A DNA stretch of 64,000 nt from an uncultured Desulfovibrio sp. (GCF_910584445.1 NZ_CAJUBO010000005.1:50602-114601), one strand, 5' to 3'. Shown: positions 17,550 to 26,398, counted from the stretch's first letter. Notes: generated by a model not told the origin, from the letters alone. Program-made: numbers and translations.

Positions 17550-18487
17550 TAGGCCCCGCCCTCGGCCACGGCCTGGCGGATGCGGCACACGCCGCACAGC
17601 TCCCCGGACGAGGTGGGAGAGCCGCACCGGGCGCAGGGCGCCAGCGGGGCGCCGCACTCGGTCTCGCGCCGGGCGAAGGCGGCCTTGCCCCGCGCGAGAA
17701 AGCCCTGATAAAAATCCAGCTTGCGTCCCGGCATGGCCGCTTCCAGCCGTTGCAACACGCCCTTGAGCGTGGTGAAGCTGGCGCCGGGGCTGTAGGGGCA
17801 CGGGGCGTGATGATGCTCGATGCCCATGAGGAAGGCGTAATTGGCGGTCTCAAACTCCGTCAGGCGCCAGAGCGGCTTGACCTTGCGGGCAAACCCCGGC
17901 TCCGCCGGGAGCAGAGGACCCTGGTCCGACAGGTAGGCGGTGTCCCAGCGCAGGGTATTGCTGAACAGCCGCGCCACCTCATCGTCCAGATTGTGACCTG
18001 TGGCGAGAGCGTCAAAACCGCCGTCCAGAGCGGCGCGGTTGAAGACATGGCGCTTGATCTTGCCGCAGACCGAGCAGACCGGGCGCCGCAGCCGTTCCCG
18101 CACGCGCGGGATGGCGAGTCCCTCGGCGGCGAGTTCCGCCACGCGCAGCGGAAGGCCGTGAGCGGCGCAAAAGCGTTCCACCACGGCGCGGGCCACCTCC
18201 GACGAGCCGGGAATGGCGAGATCCACGAAAAGCCCGGTCACGTCATGCCCCTGCCGGGAAAGCTCGAGCATGAGGGCCAGGGAATCCTTGCCTCCGGAAA
18301 GCGCGACGAGGATGCGCTCCCCCTTGTGGAACAGCGGTTCGCCATGCGTTCCGTCCGGTCCCGGCGCTCCCCGGATGCCGCGCTCCACCTGACGGGCGAA
18401 AAATTCCCGGTAGCAGTCGGCGCAAAAGGCCGCATTATGGCTTTTGAGGGCCACGACCGCTGTGGCCTTGCAGATCTTGCACTTCAT
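17549..18487 (-). CDS. ttuA: TtuA/Ncs6-like tRNA 2-thiolation enzyme
   Basis: A 312-residue PP-loop ATPase that adenylates tRNA for sulfur insertion. The N-terminal zinc ribbon has C3, C6, C22 and C25; the PP-loop SGGKDS is at residues 64-69. CSVCGKIKR (C138, C141) and HAPCPYS (C230) match the three-cysteine Fe-S site of the TtuA/TtcA group. A C-terminal zinc ribbon (CARCGSPTSSGELCGVC) closes the protein. Two zinc ribbons point to the TtuA/Ncs6 branch, thiolating U54 or U34; TtcA, which acts on C32, normally lacks them. Its 3' end abuts the repeat element. Confidence 0.82.
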   Translation of the reverse strand: MKCKICKATAVVALKSHNAAFCADCYREFFARQVERGIRGAPGPDGTHGEPLFHKGERILVALSGGKDSLALMLELSRQGHDVTGLFVDLAIPGSSEVARAVVERFCAAHGLPLRVAELAAEGLAIPRVRERLRRPVCSVCGKIKRHVFNRAALDGGFDALATGHNLDDEVARLFSNTLRWDTAYLSDQGPLLPAEPGFARKVKPLWRLTEFETANYAFLMGIEHHHAPCPYSPGASFTTLKGVLQRLEAAMPGRKLDFYQGFLARGKAAFARRETECGAPLAPCARCGSPTSSGELCGVCRIRQAVAEGGA

Positions 18488-18577
18488 GGTTTTTCCCGGC
18501 TCGGCCCCGGTTGGGGGCGGTTTCTGATGGCTGCGCATCATTCCGCAGGAGCGGTTTTTTTTCAAGAGCCGGCTCCC

Positions 18578-18607
18578 TTGACAGACGGCGCGCCGGACGG
18601 CTACTTC
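18578..18607 (+). promoter_or_regulatory. Candidate sigma-70 promoter for the DUF1269 gene
   Basis: TTGACA at 18578-18583 and TACTTC at 18602-18607 with an 18-bp spacer, about 98 nt before the start codon. The -35 box is perfect, the -10 weaker. Confidence 0.4.
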
Positions 18608-18704
18608 AGTACAAGAACGGCAGCGGCCCGCGCCGCCTCCGGCATGTGCCGGAGCGTCCCGCGCGGCCCGCGATGCCCGTAGACATACATCGACGGAGAC
18701 ATCC

Positions 18705-19217
18705 ATGAGTACGCTTATCGTCATTGTCTATCCCGACGAACTCAAGGCCGAACAGGTGCGGCTCGATTTTCTCAAAATGCAGAAGGAATACCTTGTCAGC
18801 CTGGAAGACGCGGTCATCGCCGTGAAAAAGCCCGACGGCAAGGTCAAGCTGAACCAGATGTACAATCTGCCCCTTGGCGGCGCCATGAGCGGCGGCCTGT
18901 GGGGCACGCTCATCGGACTCATCTTCCTCAATCCCCTGCTCGGCCTGGTGGTGGGCGCGGGGGCGGGCGCCGTGGCCGGCGCGCTCAGCGATGTGGGCAT
19001 CAATGACGACTTCATGAAAAAGCTTGCCGCAACGATCACCCCCGGCTCCTCGGCGCTCTTCGTCCTTGTGGATTCCGCCATCACGGACAAGGTGCGCGCC
19101 GAACTTCAGGGCACGGGCGGCAAGATCCTCCAGACCTCGCTCTCCACCCCCGATGAGGAGAAGCTCCAGAAGGCCCTGGACGAAGCCAGAAAGCAGCAGA
19201 ACACCGCCAACGGCTAA
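18705..19217 (+). CDS. DUF1269 membrane protein
   Basis: A 170-residue protein of the DUF1269 family, function unknown. The N-terminus STLIVIVYPDELKAEQVRLDFLKMQKE and central VSLEDAVIAVKKPDGKVKLNQ are characteristic. Two adjacent hydrophobic Gly/Ala-rich segments (GGAMSGGLWGTLIGLIFL and GLVVGAGAGAVAGAL) could form a membrane hairpin. The C-terminal half resembles a soluble alpha/beta domain and ends in a charged helix. It stands alone, divergent from the tRNA thiolase gene. Confidence 0.85.
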   Translation: MSTLIVIVYPDELKAEQVRLDFLKMQKEYLVSLEDAVIAVKKPDGKVKLNQMYNLPLGGAMSGGLWGTLIGLIFLNPLLGLVVGAGAGAVAGALSDVGINDDFMKKLAATITPGSSALFVLVDSAITDKVRAELQGTGGKILQTSLSTPDEEKLQKALDEARKQQNTANG

Positions 19218-19300
19218 CGCCGCCGCGCCGTTCCGGCCCGGGCGCGCGGACGGACCCGCCACGGCACTCTGCAATATCAGCGCGGATGCGCGCCAAACGA

Positions 19301-19332
19301 ATATCCCCGGAGGGTACGCCCTCCGGGGATAT
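19301..19332. terminator. 14-bp perfect hairpin between converging genes
   Basis: ATATCCCCGGAGGG pairs perfectly with CCCTCCGGGGATAT around TACG. It lies between the DUF1269 gene (+) and flagellin copy 2 (-), so it can serve both. Neither side has a T-tract, so it may protect 3' ends rather than terminate. Confidence 0.6.
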
Positions 19333-19375
19333 GTGGTCTGCGCCCCCCTACGGAGGCCCTCAACCAGATCGGCGG

Positions 19376-20260
19376 CTAGCCGATGAGCTGCATAGCCATC
19401 TGCGGCATGCTGTTGGCCTGCGAGAGCATAGCCACCGCCGACTGGGTGAGGATCTGGTTGCGGACGAACTGCGTCATTTCCGTGGCCACGTCCACGTCAG
19501 AAATGCGCGACTCCGCAGCCTGCAGGTTTTCGGCCTGAGTCGTGAGGTTGGAGATGGTGTTCTCCAGCCGGTTCTGAAGCGCGCCAAGATGAGCGCGGAT
19601 CTTGTCCTTGGACACGATGGCGTCGTTGATGCCCACCAGGGCCTGCTGCGCGGCCGCCTGCGTGGAGACCGTGTAGGCCTTGGCGGAGGTATCCGCCTGA
19701 TTGCCCACACCCAGGGCGGACGCGGTGCTCGTGCCGATCTGGATGTAGTAGTAGTCCTCCGCCGAGTCGTTGGCCGAACCGAAGTGGACCTTCAGCTTGC
19801 CGGTGGACGTAAGACCCGTGCCAACATGGTCCTCGCTGGACAGATTGCCATCCAGGAGCTTGATGTTGTTGAAGTCCGTGGCATTGGCGATTCGGGTGAT
19901 TTCCGAAGCCATGGCCTGGTACTCGGACTCGATCATCAAGCGCTGGGTGGAATCGTAGGTGCCCGTGGCCGCCTGTTCCGCCAGTTCCTTCATGCGCACG
20001 AGCTTTTCGTCGATGATGCCCAAGGCCCCGTCCGCTGTCTGGATGAGGGAAATGGCGTCATTGGCGTTGCGCACGCCCTGGTTCAGAGCCGCGATATCCG
20101 ACCGCATCAGCTCGCGAATGGCGAGACCGGCCGCGTCATCGGCCGCGCTGTTGACGCGCAGGCCCGAAGAGAGGCGCTGGGTCGAGGTCTGCAACCTTCC
20201 GTAATGGTTGGTCAGGGTGTTGGCGACATTGGAAGCCATCTGATTGTGATTGATGTACAT
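19376..20260 (-). CDS. fliC: Flagellin (copy 2)
   Basis: A 294-residue flagellin very close to copy 1 (4931) and copy 3 (21360). It begins MYINHNQMASNVANTLTNHY and ends QANSMPQMAMQLIG; the variable centre has SSEDHVGTGLTSTGKLKV. GGAGGAATGTC precedes the ATG. No clear sigma-28 site was seen in the 447 bp upstream. It is separated from copy 3 by the Hsp20 gene, which is read the other way. Confidence 0.97.
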   Translation of the reverse strand: MYINHNQMASNVANTLTNHYGRLQTSTQRLSSGLRVNSAADDAAGLAIRELMRSDIAALNQGVRNANDAISLIQTADGALGIIDEKLVRMKELAEQAATGTYDSTQRLMIESEYQAMASEITRIANATDFNNIKLLDGNLSSEDHVGTGLTSTGKLKVHFGSANDSAEDYYYIQIGTSTASALGVGNQADTSAKAYTVSTQAAAQQALVGINDAIVSKDKIRAHLGALQNRLENTISNLTTQAENLQAAESRISDVDVATEMTQFVRNQILTQSAVAMLSQANSMPQMAMQLIG

Positions 20261-20707
20261 GACATTCCTCCATGAATGTGCTGCTGCCCGGTGGCGCACC
20301 ACGCGCGCCCGCGTCCCTGCGGACTACCACCGTACGATGCCTGCCTGTGCAGGGCTGTCGTTCCCCGTTACGCGCGGCCGCCGCTCTCCGCGATCCTGAC
20401 GGATGCTCCGGCCGCCTGCCCCTGCCAGGGAGTTTCCTCCCGATTCCTGACTCGTGGCGTCAGGGGTGGCAAAAATTGCCTGAATCAAACCTGCGCCCGG
20501 TATTAAGCATGATCCGTGCCAGATTTCACGGCGCGCCATGCCGGCGCGCCCGTGCGGACTTCGCGGCTTTTTCCGCGGATGCCTCCCGGGGCATGGCGGC
20601 ATGCGGCGCGGAAAACGCGGACATGGGGAAAAAGTTTTCAACAGAGTGTTGACGTGAAAGTGTCGATGCTTACTTTTCCTTCACAAATTTTCCACAGGAG
20701 GTTGTGA
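20261..20707. other. 447-bp divergent intergenic region, flagellin 2 / Hsp20
   Basis: No gene is supported. The half near the flagellin is GC-rich with several short palindromes. The half near Hsp20 is AT-rich and holds a promoter-like pair at 20649-20676 and a strong AGGAGG. A GGCAAAAATTGCC palindrome at about 20469-20481 resembles a sigma-54 site but has the wrong spacing. Confidence 0.6.
20649..20676 (+). promoter_or_regulatory. Candidate promoter of the Hsp20 gene
   Basis: TTGACG at 20649-20654 and TACTTT at 20671-20676, spacer 16 bp, in an AT-rich stretch 32 nt before the ATG. It could be a sigma-70 or a heat-shock sigma site; sequence alone does not separate them. Confidence 0.4.
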
Positions 20708-21175
20708 ATGAATACCATGTTTGTCCTGCCCCGCCGGTGGTTCGCGGCCGCCGAAACCGCCCGCAACGCCGCCTCGCCCGTGCGTGACGATATAGACGCC
20801 ATGTGTCAGAATGCCGCCGCCCGCGACGAGCGCCGCGCCCCCGGGATCCTGCCCTGCGTGGACCTTGTCGCCGGCGCGGACGCCTATTGTCTGAGCATGG
20901 AGATCCCCGGCGTGGAGCCGGACCAGGTCACCCTTGAAGTCTGCGAGGAGGCCCTGGTCATTTCCGGCGAAAAGGCCAGCCCCCATGACGCCGGTGCCGC
21001 ACGTCTTGCCGGCGAACGCGTTTTCGGCGCGTTCCGGCGCATGTGGTCCCTGCCTGAGGATGCCGACGCCGATGCCATCAGCGCCGCCACCAAAAACGGC
21101 GTCCTGACGGTGACGGTGCCGCGCAAGGCGGCTCCCGAGCCGCAGCACCGGACCATCGAGATCGCCCGGCAGTAA
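20708..21175 (+). CDS. Hsp20/alpha-crystallin small heat-shock protein
   Basis: A 155-residue ATP-independent holdase chaperone. The alpha-crystallin domain spans about residues 50-150: PCVDLVAGADAYCLSMEIPGVEPDQVTLEV, ALVISGEK and the conserved KNGVLTVTVPRK. The N-terminal arm is Ala-rich and the C-terminal tail (HRTIEIARQ) contains the I-x-I motif that drives oligomer assembly. ACAGGAGG precedes the ATG. It sits between two flagellin genes that face it. Confidence 0.93.
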   Translation: MNTMFVLPRRWFAAAETARNAASPVRDDIDAMCQNAAARDERRAPGILPCVDLVAGADAYCLSMEIPGVEPDQVTLEVCEEALVISGEKASPHDAGAARLAGERVFGAFRRMWSLPEDADADAISAATKNGVLTVTVPRKAAPEPQHRTIEIARQ

Positions 21176-21271
21176 CGCCGGCCCGAAATATCCTGACGTC
21201 CTCCTCCGGGCCGGCCCCATGGCCGAAGTCCCGGCGCGGCATGGGGCCGCGCCGGGACTTTTCGCACACGC

Positions 21272-21307
21272 AAAAAAGGGCCGGTTCGGTAACGAACCGG
21301 CCCTTTT
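21272..21307. terminator. Bidirectional intrinsic terminator
   Basis: A perfect GGGCCGGTTCG/CGAACCGGCCC stem with GTAA loop, flanked by AAAAAA on the left and TTTT on the right, so it works on both strands. It separates Hsp20 (+) from flagellin copy 3 (-). Confidence 0.85.
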
Positions 21308-21310
21308 CCC

Positions 21311-21337
21311 GACCGCCGGGAAGAACTCCCGGCGGTC
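21311..21337. terminator. Second hairpin after the terminator
   Basis: GACCGCCGGGA pairs with TCCCGGCGGTC around AGAAC, directly next to the bidirectional terminator. Without a T-tract it probably backs up termination or protects the flagellin mRNA end. Confidence 0.5.
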
Positions 21338-21359
21338 CCCTCCCCTATGATCCCGCTGC

Positions 21360-22241
21360 TCAGCGAATGAGCTGCATAGCCATCTGCTGCATGCTGTTGG
21401 CCTGCGAGAGCATCGCCACCGCCGACTGCGTCAGGATCTGGTTGCGGACGAACTGCGTCATTTCCGTGGCAACGTCCACGTCGGAAATGCGCGACTCGGC
21501 GGACTGGAGATTCTCGGCCTGGGTCGTGAGGTTGGAGATGGTGTTCTCCAGCCGGTTCTGGAGCGCGCCCAGGTGCGCGCGGATCTTGTCCTTGGAAATG
21601 ATGGCCTGGTTGATGCCCTCAAGGGCATTCTGCGCGGCCGCCTGCGTGGAAACGGTATATCCGGCGGAAGAGCTGCCCGCCGCACTGCCCACGCCCAGGG
21701 CGGAGGCCGTGCTGTTGCCGATCTGGATATAGTAGTAGTCTTCCGCCGAGGCGTTGGCCGTGCCGAAGTGGACCTTCAGATCACCCGTGGACTTCATGGC
21801 GCCGCCGTTATGCGTGCCCGACAGGCTGCCGTCCAGCAGCTTGATGTTGTTGAAGTCCGTGGCATTGGCGATTCGGGTGATCTCCGAGGCCATGGCCTGG
21901 TATTCGGACTCGATCATCAAACGCTGGGTGGAGTCATAGGTGCCGGTGGCCGCCTGCTCGGCCAGCTCCTTCATGCGGATGAGCTTTTCGTCGATGATGC
22001 CCAGGGCGCCGTCCGCCGTCTGGATGAGGGAAATGGCGTCGTTGGCGTTACGCACGCCCTGTTGCAGGGAAGCGATGTCCGCCCGCATGAGTTCCCGGAT
22101 GGCGAGACCGGCCGCATCGTCGGCCGCGTTATTGACACGCAGGCCCGAGGACAGACGCTGCGTCGATGTTTGCAGATTGCTGTAATGCCCCGCAAGATTG
22201 TTGCCTACACTGCTCGCCATCAGATTGTGATTGATATACAT
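21360..22241 (-). CDS. fliC: Flagellin (copy 3)
   Basis: A 293-residue flagellin beginning MYINHNLMASSVGNNLAGHY and ending MQQMAMQLIR. The D0/D1 regions are nearly the same as copies 1 and 2; the central part (GTHNGGAMKSTGDLKV, VGSAAGSSSAGYTV) is the most divergent. GGGAGGAATGT precedes the ATG. A good sigma-28 promoter lies 78 nt upstream, the only one seen among the three flagellin genes, suggesting it is the main class-3 flagellin. Confidence 0.97.
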   Translation of the reverse strand: MYINHNLMASSVGNNLAGHYSNLQTSTQRLSSGLRVNNAADDAAGLAIRELMRADIASLQQGVRNANDAISLIQTADGALGIIDEKLIRMKELAEQAATGTYDSTQRLMIESEYQAMASEITRIANATDFNNIKLLDGSLSGTHNGGAMKSTGDLKVHFGTANASAEDYYYIQIGNSTASALGVGSAAGSSSAGYTVSTQAAAQNALEGINQAIISKDKIRAHLGALQNRLENTISNLTTQAENLQSAESRISDVDVATEMTQFVRNQILTQSAVAMLSQANSMQQMAMQLIR

Positions 22242-22318
22242 ACATTCCTCCCTGAATGTTGTATGTCGCGGGCGGCGCACCATGCGACGCGTCCCTGCGT
22301 CCTTCCGCCTCAGAAAGC

Positions 22319-22345
22319 CTATCGTCATTCCGGCGCAAAGGATTA
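22319..22345 (-). promoter_or_regulatory. Candidate sigma-28 (FliA) promoter of flagellin copy 3
   Basis: Read on the reverse strand: TAATCCTT, 11 nt, then GACGATAG, against the FliA consensus TAAAGTTT-N11-GCCGATAA. The spacing is exact and the predicted leader is about 70 nt. Confidence 0.6.
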
Positions 22346-22462
22346 GGGACGGGAGGAAAAATTTTCCTACCTGTAACAAATTGATTTTCAAGAAAATATG
22401 GATATCCCCCCGCCGGGAGGCGGCAAAATTTTCCCGGTGGCGGACGCCGCGGGGGGGAGGGT

Positions 22463-23290
22463 TCAGCTCCACGAATCGGCGAGGGCGCGCTCCCTTTCCG
22501 AGAGCATCCCGTACCAGGCGCGCCGCAGGGCATGGAAGTGATTGACGCGCAGCTCCGCCCCCCAGGGGCTGCTGAGGTCCCAGGGTTTTGGACCATGAAA
22601 ATGCACGATATGCGCGGTTTGCGGACAATCAGCCTGATAGGGCGGCCGGTTCCAGCGGTCCGCCAGCCGGGTGATGCGCTTGCCGAAAAAATAGTTGAGC
22701 AGCGACTGGTCCAGATTGCCGATGCGCCCCACGTTCTGTTGCGAAAAGGCGAGAAAGTGCTCCACCAGGTCCCGGCGGCGCAGGCGGGCGAGGTTGAAAA
22801 GCGTCACGGCGCTGGAAAAGGTCCAGATGGGAAAGGGCATGGGCACGGTATAGCGCCGCTCCCGGTAGCAATAGTCCAGGCTCTGGTACTCATGATAAAA
22901 GGGCGCGGTGGCCTCCCGCACCATGCCGAGATAGGGCGGCGCGGGCGCGGCAAAAAGCTCGTCCAGCGGGCGCAGGAAAAAGACGTCCGAATCGCAGTAG
23001 AGAACGGCGTCGTCATCGGCAAGTTCCGGCACGAGCGCCAGCTCCAGCCGGAGAAAACAGCCGATGACCGGATGCGTGAAGGCGGGCAGCGTCTCGCGGT
23101 TCAGACGCGGCCGGTAGCGCGCCAGCGGGATGCGCTCGGCCGCCACCTCGGCAAGCACATGGGCGTCGTCGCCGCCATAGACGCAGAGCAGGGGCGCGGC
23201 GTCCCCGTGCAGGGCGCGCAGGGAACGCGCCGCCACCTTGAGCAGGAGAAGGTAGCGCGGATTGTCGTCAATGCAGAAAACCGTCTTCAT
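22463..23290 (-). CDS. Glycosyltransferase family 8-like protein
   Basis: A 275-residue GT-A-fold glycosyltransferase. MKTVFCIDDNPRYLLLLKVAARSLRAL is the nucleotide-sugar-binding N-terminus, AVLYCDSDVFFLRPLDELF contains the metal-binding DSD motif, and GNLDQSLLNYFF and HFHGPKPWD match the conserved downstream GT8 elements. There is no signal or membrane helix, so it acts in the cytoplasm. It follows the flagellin cluster; transfer to LPS or flagellin is possible but not shown. A start two codons earlier (23296) is also possible. Confidence 0.82.
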   Translation of the reverse strand: MKTVFCIDDNPRYLLLLKVAARSLRALHGDAAPLLCVYGGDDAHVLAEVAAERIPLARYRPRLNRETLPAFTHPVIGCFLRLELALVPELADDDAVLYCDSDVFFLRPLDELFAAPAPPYLGMVREATAPFYHEYQSLDYCYRERRYTVPMPFPIWTFSSAVTLFNLARLRRRDLVEHFLAFSQQNVGRIGNLDQSLLNYFFGKRITRLADRWNRPPYQADCPQTAHIVHFHGPKPWDLSSPWGAELRVNHFHALRRAWYGMLSERERALADSWS

Positions 23291-23437
23291 GGGCATCCCG
23301 TGGCTGCCGGCCGGTGAGGGAGACGATGCTCCGTGGAGGCTAGCAGGAGCCGCCCCCATCCGCAAGCGCGCCCCTCCGTGGGAGCTGTCCGCCACTCGTC
23401 CCTTGCGCGCCATCCCCGCCGCGCATATACTCCGGAC

Positions 23438-23791
23438 ATGCGAACCACGAACGCCTCTTTGCGCCGCCGCCATCGCCTGCTTTCGGGCCTTGGCGCCGTC
23501 CTTCTTGCCCTGGCGCTCGGCGCCTGCGGACCCAGAGAGATCGGCACCGGCAGTTCCGAGGAAAGCATGGCCTCCGGGGGCGGCGCGCCCACCGCCGAGA
23601 TGATGCGCTATCCCATGACCGGGTCCGGCGCGCGGGAGCGCATGCTCTATCTGAGCAACCGCCCTGATGTCATGCAACGGGTGCAGGACTGGAACCTTCA
23701 GGGATACCAGCGCCGGATGGGCGTGCAGCCTTCGCCGGAAGACCCCGCCTACCGGGCCGTGCCCAAACAGCGCAGCCCCTTCCGGCAATAA
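23438..23791 (+). CDS. Small hypothetical lipoprotein
   Basis: A 117-residue protein with a basic N-terminus (MRTTNASLRRRHR), a hydrophobic core and the lipobox LALGAC near residue 32, so it is exported and lipid-modified. The mature part is Ser/Gly-rich, then SNRPDVMQRVQDWNLQGYQRRMGVQPSPEDPAY, which I do not recognise. It ends 5 nt before the next gene, so the two are probably cotranscribed. Confidence 0.75.
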   Translation: MRTTNASLRRRHRLLSGLGAVLLALALGACGPREIGTGSSEESMASGGGAPTAEMMRYPMTGSGARERMLYLSNRPDVMQRVQDWNLQGYQRRMGVQPSPEDPAYRAVPKQRSPFRQ

Positions 23792-23796
23792 TCGCC

Positions 23797-24903
23797 ATGG
23801 ACCCCGTCACCCATGCCGCCAGCGGGGCCGTGGCCCTGCTTGCCCTGCCCCGGCGCCCGCTCACGCGCTGGGGCATACCGCTCGCGGCCATGGCCGCCGC
23901 CTCACCGGACCTGGACATCCTCTTCGCGCAGACGCCGCTCCAGTTCCTGCTCCTCCACCGGGGCATCAGCCATTCCTTCGCGGCCATGCCCGTTTTCGGC
24001 CTCCTGCTCGCCCTGTGCTGCCGCCCGCTCTGGAACCCCGCCACACCTGGCCGCTGGAGCTTCCCCAGGGTCTGGCTGCTCTGCTGCGGCCTGCTCCTCC
24101 TCCATATCTGGCTGGATGTGGTCACCACCTACGGCACCATGGTCTTCCTCCCCTTTTCCCACTACCGCGTGCGCCTGAACAGCGTCTCTATCATCGATCT
24201 TCTCCTCACGGTGCCCCTGCTCTGGGCGGTATGGCGCCTGCGGGCGCGGCGCTGGCTCCTTCTGCTGACGCTGGCCTGGATCTTCGCCTACCCCGCGCTC
24301 GGCGTGGGACTCAACGCCTGGCATACCGTCCAGTGCCGTGAACGGTTCCAGCATGACGGGCGCTCCGTCAGCCACCTCCATGTGCTGCCCGATGCCTTCG
24401 CGCCCTTTTTCTGGCGCGTCATCTTCAGGGAAGGGGAGACAGTCCGCGCCCAGAGCCTTGATGCCCTGGGGCGCCCCCGCGCGGCGGAAACCGTCCACCC
24501 CGCCGCGCCCGCGCCGCTCGTGGCCGCGCTGGCGGAGCAGTCCGTTGCCTGCGACAGCTATTTCCGCTTTGCCATGCTCCCGGTCATGGACGCCCTGCGG
24601 CCGGAGGACGCGCCGCCGGATGCCCGGGAGGCCGATCGCGCCGGCGCCCTGTTTTACGACCTGCGCTTCGGCAGCGGGCTGGCCTTTGTGCGCCGGCTGC
24701 TCGCCATGCGCCCCCATGCGGACATTCCCTTCCAGCTCATGGTGGAGCTTGCCCCGGCAGGCCGCAATGACGGGGAAGGCGCTTCCCCACGTCTGGAACG
24801 CCTGCGCCTGCGCTTTTCCGACAGCGGCCGCGACTCCCGCTGGCACGCGCCCGAGCCGCCCGCGCCGCCCACCTTCGTGCAATGGCTCGTGGGCCTGCGC
24901 TGA
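23797..24903 (+). CDS. YdjM/DUF457-type membrane metal-dependent hydrolase
   Basis: A 368-residue multi-pass inner membrane protein. The N-terminus MDPVTHAASGAVALLAL and SPDLDILFAQ... LHRGISHSFAAMPVFG carry the His/Asp motifs of the family. Further membrane helices are WLLCCGLLLLHIWLDVV and IIDLLLTVPLLWAVW. The C-terminal 190 residues are soluble and rich in Ala/Arg. The biochemical role is not established; the Escherichia coli relative is LexA-regulated. Confidence 0.85.
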   Translation: MDPVTHAASGAVALLALPRRPLTRWGIPLAAMAAASPDLDILFAQTPLQFLLLHRGISHSFAAMPVFGLLLALCCRPLWNPATPGRWSFPRVWLLCCGLLLLHIWLDVVTTYGTMVFLPFSHYRVRLNSVSIIDLLLTVPLLWAVWRLRARRWLLLLTLAWIFAYPALGVGLNAWHTVQCRERFQHDGRSVSHLHVLPDAFAPFFWRVIFREGETVRAQSLDALGRPRAAETVHPAAPAPLVAALAEQSVACDSYFRFAMLPVMDALRPEDAPPDAREADRAGALFYDLRFGSGLAFVRRLLAMRPHADIPFQLMVELAPAGRNDGEGASPRLERLRLRFSDSGRDSRWHAPEPPAPPTFVQWLVGLR

Positions 24904-24933
24904 ACCCTGTCTGACTCAGGAGAGAGACGACCC

Positions 24934-25011
24934 GTGCACCATCCCCAGAACGCCCTGTCCTATCCCCTGAACTTGCGCGGCGTGACCCGCGCCGGAGGCA
25001 TGCCGTGCTGA
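24934..25011 (+). CDS. Possible 25-residue leader ORF before lgt
   Basis: A GTG-started ORF preceded by CAGGAGAGAG and encoding VHHPQNALSYPLNLRGVTRAG and four more residues. Its TGA overlaps the GTG start of lgt, which would couple translation. No regulatory motif is recognised in the peptide and it could be chance. Confidence 0.25.
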   Translation: MHHPQNALSYPLNLRGVTRAGGMPC

Positions 25012-25778
25012 GTCCGCGTCTCGACCCCGTGGCCGTGAGCATCGGGCCGCTCCAGCTCCACTGGTACGGACTCATGTATCTGGTGGGTTTTGTGGTGGGC
25101 TGGCTGCTGGGCCGCCTGCGCGCGCGGCGCCCCGGTTCCGGCTGGACCCCCGTGGAAGTGGACGACCTGCTCACCTGCGTCATGCTCGGCGTCATCGTGG
25201 GCGGCCGGCTCGGCTATGCAATCTTTTACGACCTGCCCGCCTTTCTGGCCGATCCGCTGGAGATTTTCCGCATCTGGCACGGGGGGATGTCGTTCCACGG
25301 CGGCCTGCTCGGCGCCGCCGGGGCGTTCCTGTGGTTCGCGCACAGCAGGAAGCGCAGCTTCCTCCAGGTTTCGGACTTCGTGGCCCCGCTCGTGCCCCAG
25401 GCGCTTTTTTTCGGCAGGATCGGCAATTTCATCAACGGCGAGCTTTGGGGCAAGGTCAGCGATGTGCCCTGGGCCATGGTCTTTCCCGGGGCCGGGCCGT
25501 GGCCGCGGCACCCCTCGCAGCTCTATGAGGCGCTGCTGGAAGGCCTGGTGCTCTTTGTGGCGCTCTGGATCTATTCCGCCACGCCGCGCAAACCGGGCGC
25601 GGTCTCGGGCTTTTTCGCCCTGGGCTACGGGCTGGCCCGCTTTCTGGTGGAATTCGTGCGCGTGCCCGACGCCCATCTGGGCTATCTCGCCTTTGGCTGG
25701 CTCACCATGGGGCAGGTGCTGTGCCTGCCGCTCATGGGCGTCGGCCTCTGGCTCCTGCTCCGGCCGGCGCCGCGTTGA
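25005..25778 (+). CDS. lgt: Prolipoprotein diacylglyceryl transferase
   Basis: A 257-residue integral membrane enzyme that transfers diacylglyceryl from phosphatidylglycerol to the lipobox cysteine. Conserved elements are LHWYGLMYLVGFVVGW near the N-terminus, the HGGMSFHGGLLGA signature, and GRIGNFINGELWGKV. About seven membrane helices are apparent. The start is GTG at 25005, with GGAGG six nt upstream. Lipoproteins in the window (23438, 31051, 53375) are its expected clients. Confidence 0.95.
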   Translation: MLSPRLDPVAVSIGPLQLHWYGLMYLVGFVVGWLLGRLRARRPGSGWTPVEVDDLLTCVMLGVIVGGRLGYAIFYDLPAFLADPLEIFRIWHGGMSFHGGLLGAAGAFLWFAHSRKRSFLQVSDFVAPLVPQALFFGRIGNFINGELWGKVSDVPWAMVFPGAGPWPRHPSQLYEALLEGLVLFVALWIYSATPRKPGAVSGFFALGYGLARFLVEFVRVPDAHLGYLAFGWLTMGQVLCLPLMGVGLWLLLRPAPR

Positions 25779-25909
25779 CGGCGCCCGGCGGGATCGTGCG
25801 TCCTGTCCAGGCGCGCGCCCGTGAGGCGACGATGGCGCCCTCGTCTGAAGCCCCGGATGGCCGCGCCGTCCTGGGCCTTCGCTTCCGTGCGGGCTGCCGA
25901 GGCCCCTTG

Positions 25910-26398
25910 TCAGCGCGCGCCGTCCCGCCGCGACCGGGTGGCGGCGTCCGACGCCTGCCGCTCCGCCGCGCGCCGTTCCGCCGCCTCGGCCACATCCGCG
26001 GGCACGATGGTCTTGCCGATGGGGCAGAGCGCCAGGGCGGCGAGCTTGACATGCTGCCAGGCGAAGGGGATGCCGATGATGCTCACCGCGCAGAACAAGG
26101 CCCAGCCAAGATGCCCGAGGGCGATCCAGATGCCCGCGAGCACCAGCCAGACGATATTGCCCACCGTGCCCAGCGGCCCGGTGCCGATATCCGGCGTGCC
26201 GTTAAGCACGTCACGCGAGACGGGCATCTTCCCGAAAGGGAAAAAGGCGAACTCGCCCATGACGAAACAGGCCCGGCCCCAGGGGATGCCCACTATGGAG
26301 AGAAAGCAGAGCACCCCGAAAAACCACCAGGTCAGGCCCATCCAGGCGCCGCCCAGAAGAAACCAGAGGATATTGCCGAGAAAATTCACCGCATGCAT
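25910..26398 (-). CDS. yccF: YccF/DUF307 inner membrane protein
   Basis: A 162-residue protein of the YccF family, function unknown. It contains two copies of the family repeat: NFLGNILWFLLGGAWMGLTWWFFGVLCFLSIVGIPWGRA and VGNIVWLVLAGIWIALGHLGWALFCAVSIIGIPFAWQHVKL, each with membrane-spanning hydrophobic segments. The C-terminal tail is charged. ATG at 26398 begins the conserved region. It is convergent with lgt. Confidence 0.9.
   Translation of the reverse strand: MHAVNFLGNILWFLLGGAWMGLTWWFFGVLCFLSIVGIPWGRACFVMGEFAFFPFGKMPVSRDVLNGTPDIGTGPLGTVGNIVWLVLAGIWIALGHLGWALFCAVSIIGIPFAWQHVKLAALALCPIGKTIVPADVAEAAERRAAERQASDAATRSRRDGAR

Noticed and set aside
20465..20485. GGCAAAAATTGCC as a sigma-54 promoter for flagellin copy 2
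   Set aside because: The GG-to-GC gap is eight bases rather than ten.
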